From: Archangium gephyra
GTDB taxonomy: Bacteria; Myxococcota; Myxococcia; Myxococcales; Myxococcaceae
DNA length: 64,000 nt
Direction of reading: 5' to 3'
Assembly (NCBI RefSeq): GCF_001027285.1
Contig: NZ_CP011509.1
Location: 10,812,501 to 10,876,500 of the forward strand
In this document: piece by piece, positions 52,582 through 62,605 of the stretch
How the letters are laid out: each line of letters begins with the position of its first letter
Numbering within the stretch: position 1 is the stretch's first letter
Made by a program: the position numbers and the translations under genes
Notes under the pieces: model-generated
Database searches by the model: none
What the model saw: only the letters and a program-made list of their open reading frames with translations
What the model was told of the DNA's origin: nothing

Positions 52582-55467
52582 ATGGCGAATTTCCAGGACT
52601 CGTACCTCTCCGGCGGAAACATCGACTTCATCGAGGGGCTCTACGCGCGCTACCTCGAGGATCCGTCCAGCGTGGACCCGAGCTGGCGCGAGTTGTTCGA
52701 GCGCAACGACGGCGCCGGCCGGCCCATCTTCAACAAGACCCTCATCGAGCCGCCCGCCCCCGTGGTGCCGGGCAAGGAGGGGAAGGAGGGCGGCAAGGGC
52801 AACAAGGCCGCGGCCGCGGTGGCGCTGGCCCCGCAGACGGCCCCCACGGTCGCCTTCGAGCAGGACATGAAGCTGCAGTCGCGGGTGGACCAGGCCATCT
52901 CGGCCTTCCGCCTGCGCGGCCACCTGCGCGCCCAGCTGGATCCACTCGGCCGGCCCCGCCCGAGCCTGGACCACATGGCCGACGTGGGCATGGTGGACGA
53001 CAAGCACTTCTCCGCCACCGAGCTGGAGCAGCTGGTGGAGAGCGCCAACGTCTTCCCCGAGGCCCGGGTGAAGCTCAAGGAGCTGCTGGGCCGGCTGCGC
53101 CGCACGTACACCGGCGCCATCGGCGTCGAGTACATGCAGATGCTCGACAGCGAGCGGCGGCGCTGGCTGATGAAGCGCATGGAGTACACGGAGAACCGCA
53201 CGGCCTTCACCGTGGACGAGCAGCGCCACATCCTCACCCGGCTGTCCTACGCCGAGGGCTTCGAGAACTTCCTGCACACCAAGTTCATCGGCGCCAAGCG
53301 CTTCGCGCTGGATGGCGGTGAGGCCCTGGTGCCCATGCTGGACGCCGTGCTCGAGGTGGGCGGCGACCTGGGCCTCAAGGAGGTCGTCATCGGCATGGCC
53401 CACCGCGGCCGCCTCAACGTGCTGACGAACATCCTGGGCAAGAAGCCGGATCAGATCTTCAGCGAGTTCGAGGGCCCGCAGGACCCGAAGCAGCACATGG
53501 GCCGCGGCGACGTGAAGTACCACATGGGCTTCAGCTCGGACCACGCCACGCGCGGCGGCAAGAGCATCCACCTGTCGCTGGCCTTCAACCCCAGCCACCT
53601 GGAGGCGGTGGATCCAGTGGTGGAGGGCCGCGTGCGCGCCAAGCAGGACCGCAGCGGGGACACCGAGCGCACCAAGGTGATGCCGCTGCTCATCCACGGC
53701 GACGCGGCCTTCATCGGCCAGGGCGTGGTGGCCGAGACGCTCAACATGGCGGGGCTCGAGGGCTACAAGACGGGCGGCACCCTGCACGTCGTCATCAACA
53801 ACCAGGTGGGCTTCACCACCGACCCGTCCGACTCGCGCAGCTCCATCTACTCCACGGCCCTGGCGCAGATGCTGGACGTGCCCGTCTTCCACGTGAACGG
53901 GGATGACCCCGAGGCGTGCGTCCACGTGGCCCGGCTGGTGGCCGAGTACCGCCAGACCTTCAAGAGCGACGTCGTCATCGACCTCGTCTGCTACCGCCGC
54001 TACGGCCACAACGAGGGCGATGACCCCTCGTTCACCCAGCCGGCGATGTACGAGATCATCCGCAAGCACCCGACCGTGCGCACGCTCTACGCGCAGCAGC
54101 TGGCGCAGCAGGCGCGCCTCTCCGCGGAGGACTCCGAGGCCATCAAGCAGCGCTGCATGCAGGAGTTCGACGCGGCGCTCCTGCGCGCCCGCGCGGAGAG
54201 CCAGTTCAAGGAGCCCAACGCGCTCGAGGGCCTGTGGCAGCCGTACAAGGGCGGCGCGCACAAGAGCGCCCCGCTGGCCACCACGGCGGTGAACAAGGAG
54301 ACGCTGCGCGCGGCCCTGAAGAAGCTGGCCGAGGTGCCCGAGGGCTTCAACGTCCACCGCGACGTGGAGCGCACGGTGCTCAAGAAGCGCCAGGGCATGC
54401 TGCAGACGGAGGAGCTGCAGTGGAGCGAGGGCGAGTCGCTCGCCTACGCCACGCTGCTCTCCGAGGGCTACGCCATCCGTCTGAGCGGCCAGGACAGCGA
54501 GCGCGGCACCTTCAGCCACCGCCACGCCGTGCTGCACGACGTGAAGACGGGCGACAACTTCGTCCCCCTGCGCCAGTTCCCCACCGGCAAGGCCCGCTTC
54601 GAGGTCTTCAACAGCCCCCTGTCCGAGATGGGCGTGCTGGGCTTCGAGTACGGCTACAGCCTCGACGTGCCGGACGGCCTCACCCTCTGGGAGGCCCAGT
54701 TCGGTGACTTCGCCAACGGCGCTCAAATCATCATCGACCAGTTCATCGCGGCCGGTGAGAGCAAGTGGCGGCGGCTGAGCGGCCTCACCCTGCTGCTGCC
54801 CCACGGCTACGAGGGCCAGGGCCCGGAGCACTCCAGCGCCCGTCTGGAGCGCTTCCTGAGCCTGAGCGCCGAGGACAACCTCCAGGTGGCCTACCCCACC
54901 ACGCCCGCGCAGATCTTCCACCTGCTGCGCCGCCAGGTGCTGCGCCCGCTGCGCAAGCCGCTCGTCATCATGTCGCCCAAGAGCCTGCTGCGCCGCCCCG
55001 AGGCGACGAGCAAGCTGGACGAGCTGGCCACCGGCACCTTCCAGGAGGTCATCCTGGACAAGGTGAACCCGGCCGGCGTGACGCGGCTCCTCCTGTGCTC
55101 CGGCAAGGTCTACTACGACCTGGTCAAGACCCGGGACGAGCGCAAGGACGAGTCCATCGCCATCGTCCGCGTGGAGCAGCTCTACCCCTTCCCCTTCGAC
55201 GAGCTGGCAGGCCTCGTCGCGAAGATGCCGAAGCTCACCGAGCTCCTCTGGGTACAAGAGGAGCCCCGGAACTCGGGCGCCTGGCACTTCATGTTCCCCC
55301 GCCTGCACGACCTGGCCTCCGCCCGGGGCCAGAACCCGCTGAAGGTGGGCTACATCGGGCGCGCGGAAGCCGCCAGCCCCGCCACCGGCTTCCCCCAGAC
55401 GCACAACCTGGAGCAGCAGCTCATCGTCGAGGAAGCCATCCTCCGAGGAACCAAGAATGGCCGTTGA
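52582..55467 (+). CDS. sucA: 2-Oxoglutarate dehydrogenase E1
   Basis: 961 residues. It decarboxylates 2-oxoglutarate with thiamine diphosphate and passes succinyl to E2. The N-terminal [18 protein letters not shown] is the E2/E3-binding helix typical of Suc[12 protein letters not shown] (about 272-282), [17 protein letters not shown] (about 373) and [11 protein letters not shown] (about 404) form the ThDP/metal site. [13 protein letters not shown] and [19 protein letters not shown] follow. Its last eleven bases overlap sucB. No obvious regulator or promoter consensus was found in the upstream region. Confidence 0.98.
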   Translation: MANFQDSYLSGGNIDFIEGLYARYLEDPSSVDPSWRELFERNDGAGRPIFNKTLIEPPAPVVPGKEGKEGGKGNKAAAAVALAPQTAPTVAFEQDMKLQSRVDQAISAFRLRGHLRAQLDPLGRPRPSLDHMADVGMVDDKHFSATELEQLVESANVFPEARVKLKELLGRLRRTYTGAIGVEYMQMLDSERRRWLMKRMEYTENRTAFTVDEQRHILTRLSYAEGFENFLHTKFIGAKRFALDGGEALVPMLDAVLEVGGDLGLKEVVIGMAHRGRLNVLTNILGKKPDQIFSEFEGPQDPKQHMGRGDVKYHMGFSSDHATRGGKSIHLSLAFNPSHLEAVDPVVEGRVRAKQDRSGDTERTKVMPLLIHGDAAFIGQGVVAETLNMAGLEGYKTGGTLHVVINNQVGFTTDPSDSRSSIYSTALAQMLDVPVFHVNGDDPEACVHVARLVAEYRQTFKSDVVIDLVCYRRYGHNEGDDPSFTQPAMYEIIRKHPTVRTLYAQQLAQQARLSAEDSEAIKQRCMQEFDAALLRARAESQFKEPNALEGLWQPYKGGAHKSAPLATTAVNKETLRAALKKLAEVPEGFNVHRDVERTVLKKRQGMLQTEELQWSEGESLAYATLLSEGYAIRLSGQDSERGTFSHRHAVLHDVKTGDNFVPLRQFPTGKARFEVFNSPLSEMGVLGFEYGYSLDVPDGLTLWEAQFGDFANGAQIIIDQFIAAGESKWRRLSGLTLLLPHGYEGQGPEHSSARLERFLSLSAEDNLQVAYPTTPAQIFHLLRRQVLRPLRKPLVIMSPKSLLRRPEATSKLDELATGTFQEVILDKVNPAGVTRLLLCSGKVYYDLVKTRDERKDESIAIVRVEQLYPFPFDELAGLVAKMPKLTELLWVQEEPRNSGAWHFMFPRLHDLASARGQNPLKVGYIGRAEAASPATGFPQTHNLEQQLIVEEAILRGTKNGR

Positions 55468-56671
55468 ATTGAAAGTCCCGCCCCTGGGCGAGTCCATCAC
55501 TGAAGCCGTCGTCGGGAAGTGGAACAAGAAGAAGGGCGAGGCGGTCTCCGCCGATGAGCCCCTCGTCGTCCTGGAGACCGACAAGGTCACCATCGACGTT
55601 CCCGCTCCCGCCGCCGGCGCCATCCTCACCATCGCCTTCAACGAGGGCGACAAGGTGCGCGTGGGCGACGTGCTGGGCACCATCGACGCCGCCGGTGCTG
55701 GCGCCTCCGCTCCCCAGGCCGCCGCTCCGGCCGCCGCGCCCGCTCCCGCCGCCTCGGCTCCCGCCGCCGCCGCTTCCGCCGGCACGGACGTCCGCATGAC
55801 GCCCACCGCCCGGAAGATCGTCGAGGAGAACAAGCTCGACGTGGCCCAGCTCAAGGGCAGCGGCACCGGCGGCCGCATCACCAAGGAGGACGCGCTCGGC
55901 CAGCTCAACCGCCCGGCCGAGGCTCCCGTGCAGCGTGCTCCGGCCGCCCCCTCCGGCCCGCGCCCGCGCGCCGACCGCGAGGAGCGCGTGAAGATGACGC
56001 CGCTGCGCCGCCGCGTCGCCGAGCGCCTCGTCCAGGCCCAGTCCACCGCCGCCATCCTCACCACCTTCAACGAGGTGGACATGGGCGCGGTGATGGACCT
56101 GCGCAAGCAGCACCAGGAGAAGTTCCTCGCCCGCCACGGCGTGAAGCTCGGCTTCATGAGCTTCTTCATCCGCGCCGCCGTCGAGGCCCTCAAGGCCTTC
56201 CCCCAGGTGAACGCGGAGATCGACGGCGACGACGTCGTCTTCAAGCACTACTACGACATCGGCGTGGCCGTGAGCGGCAGCCGCGGCCTCGTGGTGCCCG
56301 TGGTGCGTGACGCCGACACCCAGTCCATGGCCGAGCTGGAGAAGAAGGTCGGCGACTACGGCACCCGCGCTCGCAACGACAAGCTCACGCTCGCCGAGCT
56401 GCAGGGCGGCACCTTCACCATCACCAACGGCGGCATCTTCGGCTCGATGCTCTCCACCCCCATCATCAACCCGCCCCAGACGGGCATCCTGGGGATGCAC
56501 AACATCGTGGACCGCCCGGTGGCCCGCAACGGCCAGGTCGTCATCCGGCCCATCATGTACCTGGCCCTCTCCTACGACCATCGCCTCATCGACGGCCGCG
56601 AGGCCGTGCAGTTCCTCGTCCGCATCAAGGACTGCATCGAGGACCCCACTCGGCTCCTGCTGGAAATTTGA
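55457..56671 (+). CDS. sucB: Dihydrolipoyl succinyltransferase E2
   Basis: 404 residues. The lipoyl domain carries Lys43 in ETDKVTID, the residue that holds lipoate. An Ala/Pro swinging arm (about 75-110) leads to the peripheral-subunit domain ([32 protein letters not shown]) that binds E3. The catalytic domain ends with the active-site His/Asp in [14 protein letters not shown]. One lipoyl domain only, as usual for SucB. The dihydrolipoamide dehydrogenase gene is not within this window. Confidence 0.98.
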   Translation: MAVELKVPPLGESITEAVVGKWNKKKGEAVSADEPLVVLETDKVTIDVPAPAAGAILTIAFNEGDKVRVGDVLGTIDAAGAGASAPQAAAPAAAPAPAASAPAAAASAGTDVRMTPTARKIVEENKLDVAQLKGSGTGGRITKEDALGQLNRPAEAPVQRAPAAPSGPRPRADREERVKMTPLRRRVAERLVQAQSTAAILTTFNEVDMGAVMDLRKQHQEKFLARHGVKLGFMSFFIRAAVEALKAFPQVNAEIDGDDVVFKHYYDIGVAVSGSRGLVVPVVRDADTQSMAELEKKVGDYGTRARNDKLTLAELQGGTFTITNGGIFGSMLSTPIINPPQTGILGMHNIVDRPVARNGQVVIRPIMYLALSYDHRLIDGREAVQFLVRIKDCIEDPTRLLLEI

Positions 56672-56703
56672 AAAACCGCTAAACGGTAGCAACCAGGAAA
56701 ACA

Positions 56704-56735
56704 GGGCAGCCGACTGGACAGGGGCTCGGCTGCCC
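56704..56735 (+). terminator. Hairpin downstream of sucAB
   Basis: GGGCAGCCG / CGGCTGCCC, nine pairs with a 14-base loop, 32 bases after the sucB stop. There is no U-run; this is probably a termination or 3'-protection hairpin. Confidence 0.6.
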
Positions 56736-56779
56736 GCCTAGCCTTCACTTGTCACCCGACGGACGGGGGACGGGACACG

Positions 56780-56798
56780 AGTCGGCCTCGGGCCGACT
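56780..56798 (+). promoter_or_regulatory. Hairpin in the cold-shock gene leader
   Basis: AGTCGGCC-TCG-GGCCGACT, eight perfect pairs with a three-base loop, ending eight bases before the ribosome site AAGGAAG (56807-56813). A temperature-sensitive or protein-responsive leader is possible, as in other csp mRNAs. It could also simply be a DNA operator. Confidence 0.5.
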
Positions 56799-56817
56799 CC
56801 CCTGACAAGGAAGCACA

Positions 56818-57021
56818 ATGGCTACTGGTACCGTGAAGTGGTTCAACGACGCGAAGGGCTTCGGATTCATCGTGCAGGACGGCGGAGGCGAGGACGTGTT
56901 CTGCCACCACACCGCCATCAACATGGATGGGTTCCGGACCCTCGCCGAGGGGCAGAAGGTGGAGTTCGAGCTGGCCAAGGGCCCCAAGGGCCTGCAGGCG
57001 CAGAACGTTCGCGCCGCCTGA
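56818..57021 (+). CDS. Cold-shock domain protein (CspA family)
   Basis: 67 residues, the typical length. RNP1 KGFGFI and RNP2-like VFCHHTAI place aromatic residues on the nucleic-acid-binding face. The usual His of VFVHHS is here CHH, which is unusual but within the family. It binds single-stranded RNA and DNA as a chaperone or antiterminator. It has its own leader with two hairpins and a strong terminator at the end. Confidence 0.97.
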   Translation: MATGTVKWFNDAKGFGFIVQDGGGEDVFCHHTAINMDGFRTLAEGQKVEFELAKGPKGLQAQNVRAA

Positions 57022-57056
57022 TTCCGCTCCGAGCCACTGCCTAGTGGCCTCGGAAG

Positions 57057-57089
57057 AAGGCCCGGCATCCCAGGGGGGAGCCGGGCCTT
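57057..57089. terminator. Strong intrinsic terminator, probably bidirectional
   Basis: AAGGCCCGGC / GCCGGGCCTT, ten pairs, followed by TCTCTTT on the plus strand. It separates the convergent cold-shock and S9 peptidase genes. A smaller hairpin (CCGAGCCACT / AGTGGCCTCGG) lies just before at 57028-57052. Confidence 0.8.
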
Positions 57090-57114
57090 TCTCTTTGCGG
57101 GCTCTCCCCCGCGG

Positions 57115-59328
57115 CTACTTCGCCAGGTGCCGCTTGAAGTGGTTCATCACCCACTCGTGCTGGCGCTGGGTGACGAGCGGATCCGGCACCATGTGCGTGA
57201 GGCCGCTCAGGGGCAGCAGCTCGTGGTACTTGCCGGCGCGGAAGAGCGCGTCGGACAGCTTGAGCGTGTGGAAGAAGTACACGTTGTCGTCCGCGGTGCC
57301 GTGGATGAGCAGCAGCGGGGAGATGGGCTTGCTGGTGTCACGCGCGTAGGTGAGCAGCGAGCTCTTCTCGTAGGCCTCGGGGTGCTGCTGGGGCAGGCCG
57401 AGGTAGCGCTCGGTGTAGTGGGTGTCGTAGTCGAGCCAGTCCACCACCGGAGCGCCGGCCACGGCGGCCTTGAAGACGTCCGGGCGCTTGAGGGCGGCGA
57501 GCGCGCCCATGTAGCCACCGAAGCTCCAGCCTTCGATTCCCACGCGCTGCAGGTCCACCTCGGGCACCACGGCGGCGAGCGCCTGCACGGCGGCGGCCTG
57601 GTCCTCCAGCGTCACGCCGGAGAAGTCCAGGTGCACGGCGCGCTGCCACTTCGCCCCGCGCATCGGGGTGCCGCGGCCATCGAAGCGGGCGATGAGGAAA
57701 CCCTGGTCCGCCATCCACTGCGACAGCAGGTGGGCGGCCATGGACTTGTGGACGACGGTGACGGTGGGGCCGGCGTACACCTCGACGATGGTGGGCAGCT
57801 TCTGGCCGGGCTTCGCGTTGCGCGGGCGCACCAGCGAGGAGTGGAACTTGAGCGGGCCCACCTCGCGGTACTCGACGACGGGGACGAAGCCAGGCTCCAC
57901 CGCCACCGAGGGCAGCTCGCCCACGCGGCTGCCATCACCCCGCACCACGTAGGTGCGCGGCATGGACGTGGGGCTCGAGTGGCTGATGACGGCCAGGTTG
58001 CCCGAGCGGGCCACGCTGCCGCCCTCGACGGCCTCACCGGTGGTGCCGGGGCGCACCTGCTCCGGAGCGCCGCCGTCCTTCACGCGCCACAGGTAGCTCT
58101 CCGTGGGGTTGGGGCCGCCCACGAAGTAGAGGGTGCGGTCCTTCTCGATGTAGCGCGCGAGGTTGCGGAAGCCCGCCTCCGGCTTCACCAGCGAGCGCGC
58201 GAGGCTCCCATCCGCGTTGCGCAGCTCCACCTCGGGGCCGCCGTTGCGCTCGGTGTACCAGAGGAAGCCACTGCCATCCTCGAGCCACACCGGGAAGGTC
58301 TGCTCCAGCTCGAGCCAGGCGTCGTCCTTCTCGGTGAGCAGCTCCTTCGTCTTGCCGCTGGCCGTGTCCACCGCGAGCAGCTTCTCCTCCGTCTGCGTGC
58401 GGTTCTGCACCAGCACCGTCAGGGGGCCCTTCTTCGGCCACATCACCGTGGCCAGGTACGGGTACTTCTCCGCGTCCCACTGCACCCACACCGTCTTGCC
58501 GCCCGTGACGGGGGTGATGCCCAGGCGCACCTTCGCGTTGTTCTTGCCCGGCCGCGGGTACGAGTAGTCCTCCGCGCCCTTCTCCGGGTGCATCACGTCG
58601 ATGATGGAGAGCTTCTCCACCTGCCCGGTGTCCGACTCGGTGTAGGCGATGAACTTCGCGTCCGGGCTCCACCACCAGCCCGAGAAGCGGCTCATCTCCT
58701 CCTGCGCCACGAACTCGGCCAGGCCGTGCGTCTTCGCCGGGGTGCCTCCCGTGGTGACGCGGTGCTCCTTGTTGCTGGCCACCTCGAGGCGGAAGACGTC
58801 GTTGTCCCGCACGTAAGCCACCTGCTGGCCGTCCGCGGAGAAGCGCGGGTCGATGACACCCGGGCCCGTCTTCAGCTCGGTGGACTTCCCGCTGACGCGC
58901 TCGACCAGGTAGAGCTTGCCGGAGAGCGGCACCAGAATCCGCTCACCGTCCTCGGACAGCTGGTAGGAGGTGAAACCCCGGGCGCTCACGCGCATGCGCT
59001 CGCGGCGGGCCTTCTCCTCGGAGGTGAGCGTCTCCTCGGAGCCCTTGAGGATGGCCTCGGGGGTGAGCACCTCCTTCGCCTCGCCGGTGGCCACGTCGAA
59101 GGCGAAGAGGGTCTGGATGGGCGCGCGGGGCTGGCCGCGCAGGAAGAGGACGGTCTTCTCGTCGGGGGTGATGCGGGGATTGACGGGACGACCGCTCATG
59201 AAGCGGCGTGTCTCCGCATAGTCCCGCAGGAAGGCATCTTGTGAGGCGGTCATGGTTTTCGCGGGGGACTGCTGGGCGAGGACGGGGGCGCTCGTCAAAA
59301 GGAGCGCGGCTGCGAGCAGGATGCGCAT
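57115..59328 (-). CDS. Secreted S9 (dipeptidyl-peptidase IV-like) serine peptidase
   Basis: 737 residues. A Sec signal peptide (MRILLAAALLLTSAPVLA) exports it. The DPP IV N-terminal beta-propeller (about 40-480) contains WSPDAKFIAYTESD and EEKYPYL-type blades. The alpha/beta hydrolase domain has the Ser nucleophile in GWSFGGYMG (about 604), Asp in GTADDNVYF and His in LTHMV (about 710). Such enzymes remove X-Pro or X-Ala dipeptides and may help degrade prey protein. The upstream frame is open but lacks homology; the ATG at 59328 fits the signal peptide. Confidence 0.95.
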   Translation of the reverse strand: MRILLAAALLLTSAPVLAQQSPAKTMTASQDAFLRDYAETRRFMSGRPVNPRITPDEKTVLFLRGQPRAPIQTLFAFDVATGEAKEVLTPEAILKGSEETLTSEEKARRERMRVSARGFTSYQLSEDGERILVPLSGKLYLVERVSGKSTELKTGPGVIDPRFSADGQQVAYVRDNDVFRLEVASNKEHRVTTGGTPAKTHGLAEFVAQEEMSRFSGWWWSPDAKFIAYTESDTGQVEKLSIIDVMHPEKGAEDYSYPRPGKNNAKVRLGITPVTGGKTVWVQWDAEKYPYLATVMWPKKGPLTVLVQNRTQTEEKLLAVDTASGKTKELLTEKDDAWLELEQTFPVWLEDGSGFLWYTERNGGPEVELRNADGSLARSLVKPEAGFRNLARYIEKDRTLYFVGGPNPTESYLWRVKDGGAPEQVRPGTTGEAVEGGSVARSGNLAVISHSSPTSMPRTYVVRGDGSRVGELPSVAVEPGFVPVVEYREVGPLKFHSSLVRPRNAKPGQKLPTIVEVYAGPTVTVVHKSMAAHLLSQWMADQGFLIARFDGRGTPMRGAKWQRAVHLDFSGVTLEDQAAAVQALAAVVPEVDLQRVGIEGWSFGGYMGALAALKRPDVFKAAVAGAPVVDWLDYDTHYTERYLGLPQQHPEAYEKSSLLTYARDTSKPISPLLLIHGTADDNVYFFHTLKLSDALFRAGKYHELLPLSGLTHMVPDPLVTQRQHEWVMNHFKRHLAK

Positions 59329-59446
59329 GCGGGGCTTGCGCCCGGGAAGCGGGCGATCCCTCCTTTGAGGTAGGAAGCGCGCGCAGCCTACACTCCTGGC
59401 GGCGCGCGGCCCGCCAAATGCCGTGCACGGACGGTTATTCCCAGTG

Positions 59447-60211
59447 ATGGACGAATCCCACAAGCATCTGCGTCTGGCGGGCGTCATCCGGCTGTCACTC
59501 GGCGGAGGCCGGGGGCCCTCGGACGCGTACGTGTTCGACCCGCACCGGCTGGCGCTGCCCGCGTGGGCCTGCGCGCTGGAGGACGGGCCGGCGGCGCTGC
59601 TGGTGACGTTGGACCGGCACCTGGACCTGGTGGTGCCCCAGGCGCCCGCGGCGGTGCCGGACCGCTCGGCGGGGCTGCGCGCCCTGGACGAGCACGCGCG
59701 CTGGTCCCTCGACGTGCGCAACTACGACCATGTGCTGGCCGCCATGGAGGCGGGGCTGGTGGGCGACGCGCTGGTGATCGCCCGGGGACGGCCCCGGGGC
59801 ACCTTCTCCGGAGACGTGTACGTGGACACGCGGGGACGCCCGCACCGGCTGGTGGTGGTGCCCACCGTGGACCGGGCCGCCGAGGCCTTCAATGCCCCCG
59901 CCCCGGGTGACGCGGTGCGCGAGGTGCTCCAGGCCGCCGGGCGCGTCCTGCTGGACGTGGACCTCGACTGCTTCACCAGCCTGAGCGACGCGGACCCCAC
60001 CACCGTGCTCCCCTGGCCCCGAGGTGTCATCCGCGACTACCTCCTGCCACCGGACTCGGAGTCCTTCTGGGACGCGGTGCTGGAGAAGTGCGTCGCGCTG
60101 ACGCTCGCTCGCGAGCCCCACCACTGCGGCGGGCTGCTGGCCTCGGGGGAGCTCTTCCGGGACGTGGCCGAAGTCCTCTTCCGGGAGCTGCTGCGCACCC
60201 AGCCCCCCTAG
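59447..60211 (+). CDS. UPF0489-type (arginase-fold-related) protein
   Basis: 254 residues. LVTLDRHLDL, DVRNYDHVLAAMEAGLVGDAL and LLDVDLDCFTS are the landmarks of UPF0489 (C5orf22-like) proteins. They appear related to the arginase/deacetylase fold because the Asp/His pattern recalls its metal ligands. No function is established. The ATG at 59447 is used; a GTG at 59423 is possible; neither has a Shine-Dalgarno. It is divergent from the S9 peptidase gene. A pyrimidine-rich 150-base stretch with no gene follows. Confidence 0.8.
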   Translation: MDESHKHLRLAGVIRLSLGGGRGPSDAYVFDPHRLALPAWACALEDGPAALLVTLDRHLDLVVPQAPAAVPDRSAGLRALDEHARWSLDVRNYDHVLAAMEAGLVGDALVIARGRPRGTFSGDVYVDTRGRPHRLVVVPTVDRAAEAFNAPAPGDAVREVLQAAGRVLLDVDLDCFTSLSDADPTTVLPWPRGVIRDYLLPPDSESFWDAVLEKCVALTLAREPHHCGGLLASGELFRDVAEVLFRELLRTQPP

Positions 60212-60363
60212 TTTTCCTTTTTCCCAGTTTTCCTCTATTTGAAGACGGACCGGGTGGCACCGGATTACCATCTGGCTGATAGGGAAGCATCCAGGCAGGC
60301 GCCGGGATTTCTTCCCGCGCCTCTCCTTAAGCTCCCCTCCCTCTGGGAGAATGGCCCCGCCTC

Positions 60364-62181
60364 ATGAACGGCTCGCCCCCGCAGACGGTCATTCCTCCGC
60401 AGCTCGCCCGACGCATCCACCTCGTCGTGTTGGCATGGCTCACGCCCTCCGCACCCATCGCGGGCTACCTCCTCGCGTTGTCGTTGGGGCTGTCCGCCCA
60501 GGACCACATCTGGGCCCTGCTGCATGTCCTCCCCGTCGTCTTCGTGGTGGCGGCACTGCTGATCCCCTGGACGGGCATCTCCGTGCTGCTGCGGGGCAAC
60601 CTCCCTCCCCGGCCCGACGAGCCTCCCCAGGAGCGGCTCGCCCGTCTGCAGATGCTGCCCTGGAAGCTCGCGTTCGTGGGCACCCAGGCCCCTGCCCTGC
60701 TGGGCGGCCTCGTCTACGTCGTCCCGCTGGTGCTCCGCACCGGCAAGCACCCGTTGATGATCGGCCTCGGCTTCCTGGTGGCCGCCACCATTGGCCAGGT
60801 GCTGGCGCTGCCCGTGGGCATCAAGCTCGAGCAGATGTTGATGCCGCTCGTCGTCGAGGAGCGCAACCGCCTGCGGGTGCACGCCACCGGCCGGGGGCCC
60901 TTCTGGCCGAGACAGCGCTGGTTCCTGCCCTACGTGTTCGCCGCCACCCTGACGAGCACCCTGGTGCTCTCGGCCCTGGTGTTCGTCATGCAGACGCTCG
61001 AGCTGCGCGATGCCCAGATGAGGGCCGTGCTCGAGGACCCGTCCATCCCCCAGGCCCAGGCCGAGCTGATCGCCGCGAAGCTGCACGGCTTCAGCGACAG
61101 CCTGCTCTCGACGATGGGCCCGCCGCTGCTGGCGCTGGGGGCCTTCGTCCTCGTCGTCCTGTCGCTCGCCGCGTGGATGCTGGCGCGCCGGCAGGTGCGC
61201 GCGACGGCGGCCGTCATGGAGGCCATCGAGGCCCTCGCCCAGGGCGCCCCCTTCGCGCCCCGCTGGGCCTCCACCGATGAGATGGGAGACCTCGCGGCCG
61301 GCATGGTCACCGTGCTCGAGCGGCTGCAGGAGATTCCCACCCGCTTGCAGGCCTCGGCCACCATGCTGCTGTCGGCGAGCACGGCCCTGGGCTCCGCGAG
61401 CAACCAGCAGCGCCAGCGCCTGAGCGAGCAGGCCGCCATGCTGCAGCAGGCCCAGCTCACCTCGGAGGAGATCCGCACCACCTCCGAGCTCGCCTCGCAC
61501 AAGGCCGAGACGGTGCTGAGCGTGGCCGGCCACGCGGGTCAGCTCGGCCAGTACGGTGAGGAGTCGCTGGAGCGGACCCTCACGGGCCTCAACACCATCC
61601 GCGACTTCGTGGACGGCATCCGCGGCAAGGTGCTGCGGCTGCAGGAGAGCGCCACGCAGATCGCCCACATCGCCGTCACGGTGAAGGACCTGGCGGACCA
61701 GTCCCACCTGCTGGCGCTCAATGCCTCCATCGAGGCCGCGCGCGCGGGAGACCAGGGCGCGGGCTTCGCCGTGGTGGCCAGCGAGATTCGCAAGCTGGCG
61801 GACCAGACCATCCGGGAGAACGCCCTCATCCGCAAGAGCCTGCTGGACATCGGCACCGCCATCCGGGACGTGGTCTCCATGAGCGAGCAGGGCGCGCTGC
61901 AGGTGGAGGGCGGCCTGGAGATGGTGAAGTCCTCGGGCAACAACCTGCGCGAGATGTCCTTCATCATCCAGGAGAACGCCGCGGCCGTGCGGCAGATCGC
62001 CGTCGCGGTGAACCAGCAGAACACGGGCATCTCCCACATCTTCAACGCCATCGCCCACATCTCCGCCGGCATGGACGAGACGATGAAGCGGCTGGACACC
62101 ACGCTGCAGGCCACCGAGACGCTCCAGGCCGTCACGCGCGAGGTGACGGAGATCGCCCGCCGCTACCAGCTCAACCGCTGA
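60364..62181 (+). CDS. Six-helix methyl-accepting chemotaxis-like receptor
   Basis: 605 residues. Six predicted membrane helices (about 19-42, 49-72, 101-123, 130-152, 187-210, 248-275) replace the usual two-helix periplasmic-sensor plan. Only a short loop of about 37 residues (211-247) is exposed. HAMP is poorly recognisable. The cytoplasmic coiled coil is well formed, with the tip [20 protein letters not shown]. No C-terminal pentapeptide. It may sense a membrane or bioenergetic signal. It is followed six bases on by a four-helix protein gene, a likely partner. Confidence 0.9.
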   Translation: MNGSPPQTVIPPQLARRIHLVVLAWLTPSAPIAGYLLALSLGLSAQDHIWALLHVLPVVFVVAALLIPWTGISVLLRGNLPPRPDEPPQERLARLQMLPWKLAFVGTQAPALLGGLVYVVPLVLRTGKHPLMIGLGFLVAATIGQVLALPVGIKLEQMLMPLVVEERNRLRVHATGRGPFWPRQRWFLPYVFAATLTSTLVLSALVFVMQTLELRDAQMRAVLEDPSIPQAQAELIAAKLHGFSDSLLSTMGPPLLALGAFVLVVLSLAAWMLARRQVRATAAVMEAIEALAQGAPFAPRWASTDEMGDLAAGMVTVLERLQEIPTRLQASATMLLSASTALGSASNQQRQRLSEQAAMLQQAQLTSEEIRTTSELASHKAETVLSVAGHAGQLGQYGEESLERTLTGLNTIRDFVDGIRGKVLRLQESATQIAHIAVTVKDLADQSHLLALNASIEAARAGDQGAGFAVVASEIRKLADQTIRENALIRKSLLDIGTAIRDVVSMSEQGALQVEGGLEMVKSSGNNLREMSFIIQENAAAVRQIAVAVNQQNTGISHIFNAIAHISAGMDETMKRLDTTLQATETLQAVTREVTEIARRYQLNR

Positions 62182-62187
62182 GGCGAC

Positions 62188-62595
62188 ATGAAACGGCGAG
62201 CCCTGCACCGCGCGGTGTTCACCCTCGCGGCCGTGTACAACGTGCTGTGGGGCCTCTACGCGGCGGTGGATCCGCAGTGGCTCTTCCGCTTCGCGGGCAT
62301 GCCGCCGATGAACCAGCCCGCCCTCTTCTCCTGCCTGGGCATGGTCATCGGCGTCTACGGGCTGCTCTACGCGGAGGTGGCGCGGCGGCCCGAGCACGGC
62401 TTCGCGCTGGCGGCGGTGGGGCTGCTGGGAAAGGTGCTGGGGCCCGTGGGGCTCGCGCTCCTCATCCTCCGGGGCGAGTGGCCGGTGGCGACGCTGGTGC
62501 TCTGCCTCACCAATGACTTCGTCTGGTGGGTGCCCTTCGGCCTGTACCTGTGGGACGCATGGCCCCACTACCGCCGCACCTTCAGTCCCGCGTAA
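62188..62595 (+). CDS. Small four-helix membrane protein
   Basis: 135 residues with four predicted membrane helices (about 10-30, 47-65, 72-95, 100-125). Trp/Asp residues sit at the last turn (NDFVWWVPFGLYLWD). It is not recognised. The start lies six bases after the chemoreceptor stop, which implies co-transcription. It could modulate the receptor or be a DoxX-like/redox protein. The reading frame ends eleven bases before the GH3 gene. Confidence 0.75.
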   Translation: MKRRALHRAVFTLAAVYNVLWGLYAAVDPQWLFRFAGMPPMNQPALFSCLGMVIGVYGLLYAEVARRPEHGFALAAVGLLGKVLGPVGLALLILRGEWPVATLVLCLTNDFVWWVPFGLYLWDAWPHYRRTFSPA

Positions 62596-62605
62596 GACGC
62601 GGTGC

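Noticed and set aside
52522-56244. Open minus-strand frame of over 1200 codons antisense to sucAB
   Set aside because: The known sucA and sucB coding frames explain the sequence fully. In very GC-rich DNA the antisense frame lacks stops because of third-position bias, and its product is low-complexity Leu/His/Arg/Gln-rich.
60212-60363. Pyrimidine-rich, AT-richer spacer considered as a promoter with TTGAAG / GATTAC boxes
   Set aside because: Spacing and -10 match are poor; it probably contains the chemoreceptor promoter but no element could be supported.
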